A stretch of DNA of 64,000 nt. Source: JBNKZU01 sp050301795 (GTDB lineage Bacteria; Pseudomonadota; Gammaproteobacteria; Thiohalomonadales; Thiohalomonadaceae). The notes under the pieces are model-generated. The model made no database searches. It was not told the DNA's origin and saw nothing but the letters and a program-made list of their open reading frames with translations. The position numbers were made by a program, and so were the translations under genes. Shown piece after piece: positions 41,349 through 50,573 of the stretch (position 1 is its first letter; every line of letters starts with the position of its first letter). Location of the stretch: NCBI GenBank assembly GCA_050301795.1, contig JBNKZU010000043.1, positions 29,328 through 93,327 on the forward strand, in the 5' to 3' direction.

Positions 41349-42947
41349 TTGAAAAGACAGCTAACAAAATCTCTTCTGATGGCACTTGTTCTTTTTCTGT
41401 TCAATAGCGCCGCTATATCAGAGACGCTGGTTTTGCCGAAAGGCGATCAAACCTACAGTATTGATGCACTTCCCGAGAGTGGGTTGTTATATCTCAATGG
41501 GCAGTGGCGGGTTTGGTGGCAGCAACTGCTGGAACCAGAAGAGATTGATCTCGAGTCTTCATCAACGATCCAAATGCCAGGTTCCTGGAAAGGGGTTATC
41601 TATGATGGTGGCGTTATGGAAGAAAATGGTTATGCCACCTTTATGATGGCGTTATCACTGCCATCGATTAGTGAACCATGGGCCATTCGTATACCCCCTC
41701 CGATGACGGCCTATCGCCTCTATGTGAATAACAAACTTGTCAGTGCCGATGGTGTTGTTGGTAAAAGCAGGGAGGAATCCGAGCCAGGGTGGGGGCGTCA
41801 TGTGGTTATTCTTCCGCAAACAGGGAATAAGCTGGAGCTGGTTTTTCAGGTAAGCAACTTTGATTTCTGGGATGGTGGGATCAAACACTCCCCGGTTCTC
41901 GGTAGTGTCAGTGCAATTAAGAGAATACATTTAAAGGCGCTGCTGATCGATGCGGCCGTCTCTGCAATGCTGTTTGCCTTTGCAATAGTGCATCTGGTGT
42001 TATGGTATCGACGTAAACAGGAGAGAGCTTCAGGATTTTTTACCTTGCTGATCCTCTGTCTTGTCGTCTACTCATTAATGGCCGGTGAGGGTATCTGGTT
42101 CTCCCTTTTTCCTGATATTGACTGGGGGCTATCAGTTTCGATTAACCTGCTTGCGATGTTCTGGTCGGTGCCAGCTTTTGCCTGGTATATCTCAGCCCTG
42201 TTTCCTGATGATGCCTGGCACCCTTTTCGCAAGGTTACCTTATTGATGGCAACTCTCTTTTCTCTTTATGTCGTGGTAATGCCGTCGCACATGGTTTCAT
42301 ACACCATCCCCTGGTATGAATCTGTTCTGGCAATTCTTGCGGTTTATGTACTAACGATTTTGATTATTGCGGTCAAACGAAAACGCAGTGGGGCAAGACT
42401 GTTACTCGCAGGTTATTTGATGCTTATGCTTCGAATCATTGGCGATATTTCAACCGATTTGGGGCTGATATATCGCCTTGATACGATTCCGTTGGGGATG
42501 TTGGGATTTGCATTGTTGCAGTCGGTTGCCCTGTTTGTCAGAGCGGCTGATGCCTTTGATGCGGTTGAGCGCCTTCAGGATGAACAACCGGATTTTAGCC
42601 ATACCGATGATCCCCGCACTTTAGCGGTGATGGTCATGAACCAGACACTTAAAACCTGGGAAAGAGTGACTGGGGAGGATCGTATCGCCTTTGCAGAGAA
42701 GAGCGGCCTGTGGCGAGCCTATCTGGATGGAGATACCTGGAGGACGAGAACACTGGACAAATACCTCTCTATTGAAACTCTCCCTGCCCAACCTCGATGG
42801 AAAACCATTATTAAAAGCGCAGAATTTGTTGTTGCGTCATTAAAGGCGCATGAAAAAGAGGATGACGATCTCCTCTCCTTAAGCAGGAAGCTTGAAAACC
42901 AACTTCTGCTTAATCAGGATAAATTATCAAATAAAACAACAGGATAG
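41349..42947 (+). CDS. 7TM-DISM receptor-like membrane protein
   Basis: A TTG start at 41349 gives 532 residues. The signal peptide (SLLMALVLFLFNSAAIS) leads into an extracytoplasmic carbohydrate-binding-like domain, residues 30-200 (LYLNGQWRVWWQQLL; YRLYVNNKLV), then seven membrane helices from about 200 to 400, the 7TMR-DISM (PF07695) plan. The cytoplasmic part from about 420 has no kinase, GGDEF or cyclase motif; it contains EKSGLWRAYLDGDTWRTRTL and KYLS...LPAQPRWK, a conserved but unnamed module that might bind DNA or a partner. Probably a receptor for an extracellular ligand, output unknown. Confidence 0.75.
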   Translation: MKRQLTKSLLMALVLFLFNSAAISETLVLPKGDQTYSIDALPESGLLYLNGQWRVWWQQLLEPEEIDLESSSTIQMPGSWKGVIYDGGVMEENGYATFMMALSLPSISEPWAIRIPPPMTAYRLYVNNKLVSADGVVGKSREESEPGWGRHVVILPQTGNKLELVFQVSNFDFWDGGIKHSPVLGSVSAIKRIHLKALLIDAAVSAMLFAFAIVHLVLWYRRKQERASGFFTLLILCLVVYSLMAGEGIWFSLFPDIDWGLSVSINLLAMFWSVPAFAWYISALFPDDAWHPFRKVTLLMATLFSLYVVVMPSHMVSYTIPWYESVLAILAVYVLTILIIAVKRKRSGARLLLAGYLMLMLRIIGDISTDLGLIYRLDTIPLGMLGFALLQSVALFVRAADAFDAVERLQDEQPDFSHTDDPRTLAVMVMNQTLKTWERVTGEDRIAFAEKSGLWRAYLDGDTWRTRTLDKYLSIETLPAQPRWKTIIKSAEFVVASLKAHEKEDDDLLSLSRKLENQLLLNQDKLSNKTTG

Positions 42948-43042
42948 ATCTGTTTGACCAGATTTAACCGTGATCTCTCCCCTGACGAGCCGATACGATT
43001 CAAGCGTCGTTTGCTGTAGATAGCTAATAGGGAGGGGAAACA

Positions 43043-45535
43043 ATGATTCACATATTTCAAAAAAGAATAATCAAGTTAGTTTTCATTCGGGCATGGTTCT
43101 TGGTGCTCATCATTTCACCAAAGATTGTCTGTGCTGCTCCAGGTGAGATTTTGACGGTAGCCGGTAATGGTTTAATGACTGGTGCATTAGGTGATAATGG
43201 GGCAGCCACATCAGCCATGATATGGGTTACTGATCAGATTGATATCGCACCCAATGGCAATCTGTTTATCGCTCAATATACCAACGGAACCGATGCCAGC
43301 TTTAATCGAATCAGAGCAGTAGATCTGAGTACAGGTTTAATAACAACCATTGCCGGTGGTGGAACGGTACACTCTGCTGACGGGGTAGCCTCCTTAGGAG
43401 CTGGGTTTTATCAGATATTTGGTTTGGCTGTTGATAGTGGAGGCAACATTTTTCTTTCGGATGGCGATACGATTCGAAAAGCCGCTACAGGTGGAAACAT
43501 CTCCACCCATGCCGGTGGAGGTACGGTTCTTGGCGATAACGGTACAGCAACCTTGGCAAAACTCTATAAGCCCAAAGGCGTCAAGCTTGATAGTAGTGGT
43601 AACCTCTACATAGCTGATCAGTGGCAACACCGTATTCGCAAGGTTGACTCCGCTGGGGCTATTACAACAGTTGCAGGAAATGGGTTACAGGGCTGGTCGA
43701 CAGGTGGCGTGGATGCGACTGTCGAGTCAATCAACTATCCACGGGATGTGGCACCGGATGGAAGTGGTAATCTCTATTTTTCAACAAGCTCTGCAATCTA
43801 TAAGGTTGATACAGCAGGCGCTCTTTCTATTGTCGCTGGAATCAATAGTGGCGGCTATAGTGGTGATGGTGGTGCGGCTACTGCTGCAATGATCGCTGTA
43901 CAAGGGGTTGCGGTCTCATCCAACGCTATCTATTTTGCAACAGGTACAAATCATCGGGTCAGAAGGGTAGACCTTATGACGGGTGTTATCACCACAGTGG
44001 TAGGGGATGGAAACAATAATGCCTACCAGGATGGTGTTGCTGCACTATCCACATCGATTGAGAACCCGATGGATGTAGAGGTGGATGCCTCAGGTAATCT
44101 TTATGTGGCGCAGAATACACGTGTTCATAAAATCACTGCGGATACTACGGCACCTACAGGATCGGTTGTGATTGATGGCGGGAAGAGCGCGACTAATTCA
44201 CAAACAGTTGCGCTGACTCTGAATTGTACCGATGCTGAATCGGCATGTGCCTCAATGCGTTTATCAAATGACGGCAGCAACTGGGGTAACTGGCAGGCAT
44301 ATTCCGCATCATTAAGCTGGAGTCTTGGAACGGTTAGTGATGGCAGCCACACTGTTTATGTCCAGTATCTTGATGCCTGGGGCAACAGCACTGGCACATA
44401 CTCTTCATCAATTACGCTTGATACGGTTAATCCAGACACCACAGTTATCACTTCACCCGCCAACAACAGCTTTGGAAACAATCAATCACTATCGATAGGT
44501 GGTGAGTGTGTGACCGGAGCAACCTGTGAGAGTGGGGTATCGATAGAGGTTAGAGATGGAACAACCGTACTCGGTATGGTTTCGGCAACAGATACTGTAA
44601 CGGGATATACCTGGTCAATAACAACCAGCAATCTTTCTGAATCTCAACATAGTTTTGTGGCGGTGCCTTTTGATGCTGCGGGCAATGAAGGATCCTGGAG
44701 TACTCCGGTGGTGCACACAATTGATGTAACAGTCCCAACCGTTACAGCACCAACAGATATCATTCAGGAGGCATCTGCAGCGACAACCTCAGTGTCACTT
44801 GGCATTGCCACATCTACTGAATCTCTGACGCCGGTTGCTGATAATAACGGCCCCTTTACTGTAGGAATCCACACCATCACCTGGAGCGCAACGGATGCCG
44901 CTGGAAATATCGGGAGTGCAACCCAGAGTGTCACAATAACTGACACTACTGCACCAATCGTTACAGCGCCTGATGACATAACAAGTGAGGCCACTGGAAT
45001 AAGCACTACTATCAATCTTGGCAGTGCAACAGCGGTAGATAGTGTCGATGGTTCTCTTACACCATCGGCTGATCAGACGGGTTCATTTGGTGTGGGCACA
45101 CACACCGTGACATGGAGTGTAACGGATAATGCTGGGAACCAGGGCAGCGCTACTCAAACCGTGACCGTGACAGATATGACCGCTCCAGTGGTTACACCGC
45201 CAGCGGATATTACGGTGACTGCAACAGGAACAACAACATCAGTTTCATTAGGTACAGCTACCGCAACTGATCTTGTTGACGGCGTATTAACACCAACTGC
45301 TGATAGTTCAGGACCATTTCCGGTTGGAGTCAATACGGTGACATGGAGTGTAACCGATACTGCAGGTAATCGTGGAAGTGCAACTCAGACGGTTACGGTG
45401 AATGAAGCCACAGATACGACTAATAGCAACTCATCAGATAGTGGCGGTGGTGGTTCGATAGACATTCTGGCATTGATGACACTACTGTTCTCAATGTTCG
45501 GAATCAGAAGAGTCTCATCTAAAAAAGTAAAGTGA
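43043..45535 (+). CDS. Secreted NHL-repeat / HYR-domain surface protein with GlyGly-CTERM tail
   Basis: The 830-residue protein has a Sec signal peptide (FIRAWFLVLIISPKIVCAA). About six NHL beta-propeller repeats fill residues 35-370 (ITTVAGNGLQG; SSGNLYIADQWQHRIRKVD). An Ig-like domain follows. Three HYR-type repeats in 560-800 recur with the pattern TVTWSVTDNAGNQGSATQTV. The tail SSDSGGGGSIDILAL plus a hydrophobic stretch and RRVSSKK is a GlyGly-CTERM signal, processed by rhombosortase after type II secretion in known systems. Likely a cell-surface or released adhesin or binding protein. Confidence 0.85.
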   Translation: MIHIFQKRIIKLVFIRAWFLVLIISPKIVCAAPGEILTVAGNGLMTGALGDNGAATSAMIWVTDQIDIAPNGNLFIAQYTNGTDASFNRIRAVDLSTGLITTIAGGGTVHSADGVASLGAGFYQIFGLAVDSGGNIFLSDGDTIRKAATGGNISTHAGGGTVLGDNGTATLAKLYKPKGVKLDSSGNLYIADQWQHRIRKVDSAGAITTVAGNGLQGWSTGGVDATVESINYPRDVAPDGSGNLYFSTSSAIYKVDTAGALSIVAGINSGGYSGDGGAATAAMIAVQGVAVSSNAIYFATGTNHRVRRVDLMTGVITTVVGDGNNNAYQDGVAALSTSIENPMDVEVDASGNLYVAQNTRVHKITADTTAPTGSVVIDGGKSATNSQTVALTLNCTDAESACASMRLSNDGSNWGNWQAYSASLSWSLGTVSDGSHTVYVQYLDAWGNSTGTYSSSITLDTVNPDTTVITSPANNSFGNNQSLSIGGECVTGATCESGVSIEVRDGTTVLGMVSATDTVTGYTWSITTSNLSESQHSFVAVPFDAAGNEGSWSTPVVHTIDVTVPTVTAPTDIIQEASAATTSVSLGIATSTESLTPVADNNGPFTVGIHTITWSATDAAGNIGSATQSVTITDTTAPIVTAPDDITSEATGISTTINLGSATAVDSVDGSLTPSADQTGSFGVGTHTVTWSVTDNAGNQGSATQTVTVTDMTAPVVTPPADITVTATGTTTSVSLGTATATDLVDGVLTPTADSSGPFPVGVNTVTWSVTDTAGNRGSATQTVTVNEATDTTNSNSSDSGGGGSIDILALMTLLFSMFGIRRVSSKKVK

Positions 45536-45680
45536 TAATAAGGATCACTTAAGTTCAATGTTTATTGGATGGAATGTTTCAGTACACAGGGACGTGTTGC
45601 CAAAATCATCGACAACAAGACACAAAATGGGCTCTTGTGGCATAGCGTGCCGGAATAGTCCTCGATAGGCTTATTCAGGG

Positions 45681-45708
45681 TTTCCATAACCATAGGTTCC
45701 TCTATAAT
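45681..45708 (+). promoter_or_regulatory. Candidate sigma-70 promoter of ilvD
   Basis: A perfect -10 TATAAT (45703-45708) is preceded by TTTCCA (45681-45686) as a weak -35 with 16-bp spacing. It lies 35 bp before the ilvD ATG, with AGAGGA as ribosome site. The rest of 45536-45743 shows no gene. Confidence 0.5.
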
Positions 45709-45743
45709 GATGATTCGTCATTTACGATTTTAGAGGAACAGCA

Positions 45744-47588
45744 ATGCCGCAATATCGCTCTCACACATCGACCAAGGGTCGTAACATGGCTGGTGCCCGC
45801 TCACTGTGGCGCGCAACCGGAATGAAGGATGAGGATTTTAATAACAAGCCGATCATTGCGGTGGCGAACTCCTTTACTCAGTTTGTGCCTGGTCATGTCC
45901 ACTTAAAGGATATTGGCCAACTGGTCTGTCGCGAGATTGAAGCGGCAGGTGGCGTCGCAAAAGAGTTTAATACCATTGCGATTGATGACGGTATCGCAAT
46001 GGGACATGACGGTATGCTCTATTCACTGCCATCGCGCGAGATTATCGCCGACTCGGTGGAGTACATGGTCAACGCCCATACCGCTGATGCGATTGTCTGC
46101 ATCTCCAACTGCGACAAGATCACCCCGGGAATGCTCAATGCTTCATTGCGACTGAATATTCCGGTGGTGTTTGTCTCTGGTGGCCCGATGGAAGCGGGAA
46201 AAGCAGTCATTCACGAAAAGACTCTAGCATTAGATCTGGTTGACGCGATGATCGCCGGAGCCAACCCCAATGAGAGCGATGAAGATGTCGAGATCATGGA
46301 GCGTTCGGCCTGTCCAACCTGTGGTTCATGTTCAGGGATGTTTACCGCAAACTCAATGAATTGCTTAACCGAGGCGTTGGGGTTGTCGTTGCCTGGTAAT
46401 GGCTCGCTGGTGGCAACCCATGCTGACCGTGAAGGACTCTTTAAGCAGGCGGGTCGTCTGGTAGTTGATTTAGCTAAACGCTATTACGAGGGTGATGATG
46501 AGTCGGTACTGCCACGTTCGATTGCAACCAAGGCAGCATTTGAGAATGCAATGAGCCTCGATATTGCGATGGGTGGCTCGACTAATACGATTCTGCACCT
46601 GCTGGCAGCAGCTCAGGAGGCCGAAGTTGATTTCACAATGGATGATATCGACCGTCTCTCGCGTAAGGTGCCACATCTGTGCAAGGTTGCGCCGAGCACT
46701 CAGACTTACCACATGGAGGATGTCCATCGTGCCGGTGGTGTGATTGGTATTCTTGGCGAGCTGGATCGTGCAGGGTTACTTCATCGTGATGTTAAAACAG
46801 TACACTCTGACAACATGGGTGATGCAATAACTCAGTGGGATATCAAGCAGACAAGCGAACAACATCCGCTCGACTTCTATCGTGCTGCTCCGGGTGGTGT
46901 ACCAACACAGGTCGCCTTTAGCCAGAGCAAGCGTTATGAATCACTCGATGATGATCGTAGCAGTGGTTGTATTCGTGATATGGATCATGCCTACAGCAAG
47001 GATGGTGGTCTTGCTGTTCTGACCGGCAACATTGCGCTCGATGGTTGTGTGGTTAAGACCGCTGGCGTCGACGAATCCATTCTCAAGTTCAGTGGTCCGG
47101 CACGTATCTTCGAAAGTCAGGATGCTGCGGTTGACGGCATCTTGGGTGACAAGATTAAAGCCGGTGATGTGGTGGTGATTCGCTACGAAGGGCCAAGAGG
47201 CGGCCCCGGGATGCAAGAGATGCTCTATCCAACGACCTATCTGAAATCGAAAGGTTTAGGTAAAGATTGTGCGCTGTTAACCGATGGGCGTTTTTCTGGG
47301 GGCACGTCTGGACTCTCTATCGGCCATGTATCACCTGAAGCTGCTGAAGGTGGCGCGATTGGCCTGATTGAAGAGGGTGATCTGGTCGAGATCGATATAC
47401 CCGGACGCACCATCAATATCGCGGTATCAGATGAGGAACTCAATCAACGTCGTGCGGCGATGGATGCAAAAGGCAAGGATGGCTGGAAGCCAAATCGTGA
47501 TCGCAAGGTGAGTGCTGCACTTCGTGCTTACGCTGCTATGACGACCTCAGCATCTAAAGGTGCGGTCAGGGATGTTGATCAGCTTTAA
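45744..47588 (+). CDS. ilvD: Dihydroxy-acid dehydratase IlvD
   Basis: At 614 residues it matches E. coli IlvD (616). Iron-sulfur cysteines lie in CISNCDKITPGM and CPTCGSCSGMFTANSMNCL. The C-terminus carries GGPGMQEMLYPTTYLKSKGL and TDGRFSGGTSGLSIGHVSPE, the family signatures. It dehydrates dihydroxyisovalerate and dihydroxymethylvalerate in valine and isoleucine synthesis, in the cytosol. It has its own promoter and terminator. GC content is visibly higher than in the surrounding AT-rich genes, as is common for conserved housekeeping genes. Confidence 0.97.
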   Translation: MPQYRSHTSTKGRNMAGARSLWRATGMKDEDFNNKPIIAVANSFTQFVPGHVHLKDIGQLVCREIEAAGGVAKEFNTIAIDDGIAMGHDGMLYSLPSREIIADSVEYMVNAHTADAIVCISNCDKITPGMLNASLRLNIPVVFVSGGPMEAGKAVIHEKTLALDLVDAMIAGANPNESDEDVEIMERSACPTCGSCSGMFTANSMNCLTEALGLSLPGNGSLVATHADREGLFKQAGRLVVDLAKRYYEGDDESVLPRSIATKAAFENAMSLDIAMGGSTNTILHLLAAAQEAEVDFTMDDIDRLSRKVPHLCKVAPSTQTYHMEDVHRAGGVIGILGELDRAGLLHRDVKTVHSDNMGDAITQWDIKQTSEQHPLDFYRAAPGGVPTQVAFSQSKRYESLDDDRSSGCIRDMDHAYSKDGGLAVLTGNIALDGCVVKTAGVDESILKFSGPARIFESQDAAVDGILGDKIKAGDVVVIRYEGPRGGPGMQEMLYPTTYLKSKGLGKDCALLTDGRFSGGTSGLSIGHVSPEAAEGGAIGLIEEGDLVEIDIPGRTINIAVSDEELNQRRAAMDAKGKDGWKPNRDRKVSAALRAYAAMTTSASKGAVRDVDQL

Positions 47589-48394
47589 GGTTTAAAAGGT
47601 AGTGTAATAATGCCTCTGAGGTCGATCACCTCAGAGGCTTTTTTATAGGTCTTGATTCCAATCTCCATATCCTTATGCCCTGCGCGGGGTTGATTCCGGT
47701 AGGTATTAAATAGTCGATCCCATATCGATAAAAAGAAACCGTAATTACTATCGGTTTCATCACGTTCAACCGAATGATGTACACGATGCATGTCCGGGGT
47801 CACGATAAGCGTTCTCAGAATACGATCCACCGGCAATGGCAAACGGCCATTTGCATGATTAAACATTGCCGAGCCATTAAGAATAATCTCAAATAGCAGT
47901 ACTCCAAGAATCGGAGGGCCAATAATGATAATGGCTCCAAATTTAATCATCATCGATAGAATGATCTCAAATGGGTGAAAACGTGCGCCAGTCGTAACAT
48001 CGTAATCAGGATCTGCATGATGAACCCGATGTAAACGCCAGAGCAGGGGGACAATATGAACCAACCGATGTTGAATATAGATCACAAAGTCGAGAAGAAT
48101 AATCGTTGCAATGGTGGTGAATAGAAGCGGTAGTTCAAACTGGTTAAACAATCCCCACCCTTTTTGTTGTACCGCAACGGTGATCCCAATCGCCGCAGCC
48201 GGAAAAAGCAGACGCAATACCACGGTATTTAACGCCACCAGTGCAATATTGTTGACCCAACGTAAAGCCTTGCTGTGGGTTAATGATCGTTTTGGCGACA
48301 AGATCTCCCAGAGCGCAACAAGTATAAAAACGGATAAAAAGCTTAATAAGCGGATTTGGGCTTCGTGTTCGATAATGAACTGGTGGATCGCCAT
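47585..48394 (-). CDS. Sterol desaturase / fatty acid hydroxylase superfamily membrane protein
   Basis: The 269-residue protein has about four membrane helices and the His-box set of the superfamily: HRLVH near residue 118, HRVHH near 132, and MHRVHHSVERDETDSNYG near 208. These eight or so histidines bind a di-iron centre. The substrate could be a lipid, hopanoid or carotenoid, which is not determined. It converges on ilvD with a 4-bp overlap of stop codons. Its last codons (EVIDLRGII) contain the terminator used by ilvD on the other strand. Confidence 0.88.
   Translation of the reverse strand: MAIHQFIIEHEAQIRLLSFLSVFILVALWEILSPKRSLTHSKALRWVNNIALVALNTVVLRLLFPAAAIGITVAVQQKGWGLFNQFELPLLFTTIATIILLDFVIYIQHRLVHIVPLLWRLHRVHHADPDYDVTTGARFHPFEIILSMMIKFGAIIIIGPPILGVLLFEIILNGSAMFNHANGRLPLPVDRILRTLIVTPDMHRVHHSVERDETDSNYGFFLSIWDRLFNTYRNQPRAGHKDMEIGIKTYKKASEVIDLRGIITLPFKP
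47612..47644 (+). terminator. Intrinsic terminator of ilvD inside the convergent coding sequence
   Basis: GCCTCTGAGGT (47612-47622) and ACCTCAGAGGC (47628-47638) form an 11-bp stem with a 5-base loop, followed by six T (47639-47644). It works for plus-strand transcripts only. It sits inside the 3' end of the minus-strand hydroxylase gene. Confidence 0.85.
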
Positions 48395-48403
48395 AGCATT
48401 GTT

Positions 48404-50227
48404 CTATTGGCGATTGAGCTTATGGATCGGAAGCGGTCTGTTTAGATGGTAACCCTGAAGACGATCACACCCCTTTTTCTGTAGATAGGCCTGCTGCTCC
48501 GCCGTCTCTACTCCTGATCCGATAACCGAAATATTCAGAGCATGAGCCATAACCAGGATGGCATGAGTCAGTTCTTTCATCTCGGATGAGTCGTTCAGAT
48601 CATGGGTTAGTGTTTTATCGATCTTGATCTCATCGATATTGAGTTGTTGCAAAACAGTCATCGAAAGTTGTCCCGTTCCAAAGCGGTCAACACAAATCGA
48701 GAAACCATTCTTCTTCAATCGCATAAAGAATATCGTGGCGAGATCACGGTTAACGGTTAGCTTGGGTTCAGCAACCTCAATGGTAAACGATGAGGGTTCA
48801 ACACCGTTGATTGAACATAGCTCGACTAATTCATCAACAAATTTTAGGTTGATCTGCTCAAGTGCGAGATTAATCGAAATCTTGATCTGTTTTTTGTAAC
48901 TTGCTTTGAGGCTCTTTAAATCATTACAAACCGTTTTGAACATCCATCGAAAGAACTGATCCATTAAGCCGCTATCCTCAACAACCGGAAGGAAATGAAT
49001 CGGGTCGAGTATCCCTTTCTTGGGATGATGCCAACGTAATAGCGCTTCAAAACCCTCAACAACAGAGCCGGAGCGATCAAAGATTGACTGGTAATAGACC
49101 TTGAGTCGATTCTCTTTTAAAGCAGTGCTGAGTTGATGGCTTAATGCCATTCTCTGACGAACCCGTTTATTCAAAGAGGTTGAAAACAGTTGGTAACTGT
49201 TTTTGCCTTTTCGCTTGGCGCGATACATTGCGCTATCGGCCATATTGATTAGCGTCTCTACATTCTTGCTGTCATAGGGGTAGAAAGCGACGCCAATACT
49301 CGCCGAGACGCTAAGATTGTTCCCATTATAGATAACCGGAGATTTAATCAGTGTAAGCAGCTTTTCAACAATGCCAGAGATAGCTTGTTGAGACTGAATT
49401 CCTGTCAGGATAACTGAGAATTCGTCACCACTTAATCTTGCAACCGTATCTCCCTCTCTTGTGACCTGTTTGAGTCGGCCTGCAACGGCTTTAAGAAGGA
49501 TGTCCCCAGCATCATGACCATAGTTGTCGTTGACCGCTTTAAACCCGTCAAGATCAATAAAGAGTACTGCGCCCTGATCATTGTGGCGTAATGTGGAGGT
49601 GATTGCCGCCTGAAGTCGATCATTAAACTGAATGCGGTTACCCAGACCCGTGAGTTGATCATAGAAAGCCAGATTATAGAGTTGGCTCTGTTTATATCGT
49701 GCGATGTGGTGAATGAGATCATCAAACGAAGCGATTCCAAGGTAGTATCCATTCTCAGTGATAATGAAATAATCAGCTGAGTTGTATTCCACATCGTCAA
49801 CAAGCTCCTTCACCAGATCAATCAGCAGTGTCTGTTTTTCAACGACCACAGGATTTTTCTGGATCTGGCTAGAGATCGGTTCATCTTTAATCTTATGCTT
49901 GTCGGCGTGTTTAAGTGAAAAAATGAGATCCTTACGCTTGATAAGACCTAAGGGTATTCCCTCTAGAACAATTGGGAGTATTGAAACATCAAGAGAGTTC
50001 TTAAGGTGTTTGACGACCTCAAAGCAGGTCATCTCGGCAGTAACAGGTGGAATCGTTTTGCAAATGAGCTCAGCGGTGGCGTCACTTGCACTAAAGAGAT
50101 CAACAAGGGTCGAGTTATTATCGACAGCAGCATTTAACAATGATTTGGGATCGCCCGAAATCATATCTTGAGTGTTTAAAGCTTGCTTGTTAGTCCTGTC
50201 TCTCACAACGGTTTCCTGTTGATACAC
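48404..50227 (-). CDS. CBS-GGDEF-EAL protein with degenerate EAL domain
   Basis: The 607-residue soluble protein has two CBS domains in about residues 50-175, a GGDEF domain at 185-345 and an EAL domain at 355-600. The GGDEF site reads RLSGDEF, with an I-site REGD five residues earlier; Ser for the first Gly is tolerated in known active cyclases. The EAL motif EGFEALLRW is kept, but DDFGTG is DRFGTG and the glutamate of AEGVET is replaced (GSGVETAEQ). So the phosphodiesterase is likely inactive and the domain may bind c-di-GMP or act structurally. CBS domains suggest adenine-nucleotide control. Confidence 0.88.
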   Translation of the reverse strand: MYQQETVVRDRTNKQALNTQDMISGDPKSLLNAAVDNNSTLVDLFSASDATAELICKTIPPVTAEMTCFEVVKHLKNSLDVSILPIVLEGIPLGLIKRKDLIFSLKHADKHKIKDEPISSQIQKNPVVVEKQTLLIDLVKELVDDVEYNSADYFIITENGYYLGIASFDDLIHHIARYKQSQLYNLAFYDQLTGLGNRIQFNDRLQAAITSTLRHNDQGAVLFIDLDGFKAVNDNYGHDAGDILLKAVAGRLKQVTREGDTVARLSGDEFSVILTGIQSQQAISGIVEKLLTLIKSPVIYNGNNLSVSASIGVAFYPYDSKNVETLINMADSAMYRAKRKGKNSYQLFSTSLNKRVRQRMALSHQLSTALKENRLKVYYQSIFDRSGSVVEGFEALLRWHHPKKGILDPIHFLPVVEDSGLMDQFFRWMFKTVCNDLKSLKASYKKQIKISINLALEQINLKFVDELVELCSINGVEPSSFTIEVAEPKLTVNRDLATIFFMRLKKNGFSICVDRFGTGQLSMTVLQQLNIDEIKIDKTLTHDLNDSSEMKELTHAILVMAHALNISVIGSGVETAEQQAYLQKKGCDRLQGYHLNRPLPIHKLNRQ

Positions 50228-50509
50228 GATGACCTTATGATCTGGTTTCTATTATAAAGACTCTTATATTAAGTGCATCCCAATTAAATCTGAAAGCTAC
50301 CACAACAGACCCTAACGAAAAAAAGACAATCCAGATGATATGATACCCATCTTAAGGATTGCCGTATTGCATCACAACAAAAAGCCTTATTCAGAATCAC
50401 TCAATTAAGCCCTGTAAAAGTCATAATATGACATGACAATAGAATAATAGAGATAAAAAGCCAAAAAATATCGCTATATGATTAAAATCATGCGCTTTTA
50501 TGACAAGGA

Positions 50510-50542
50510 TGTCATAAAGTTGTCACAAAGATTGCATTTAAT
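50510..50542 (+). promoter_or_regulatory. Pho box and promoter of phoBR
   Basis: TGTCATA (50510-50516) and TGTCACA (50521-50527) match both 7-mers of the PhoB consensus, with the required 11-bp period. A TTTAAT -10 lies 10 bp after the box (50537-50542). It indicates that PhoB activates its own operon, as in E. coli. Its position also rules out the upstream ATG at 50478 as the phoB start. The rest of 50228-50509 holds no gene. Confidence 0.85.
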
Positions 50543-50573
50543 GGCATTGATATCATTGACCCAAAAAAGTGTA

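Noticed and set aside
50478..50573. Longer PhoB starting at 50478
   Set aside because: The extra 32 codons contain the perfect Pho box and its -10, and true PhoB proteins start at the Met encoded at 50574.
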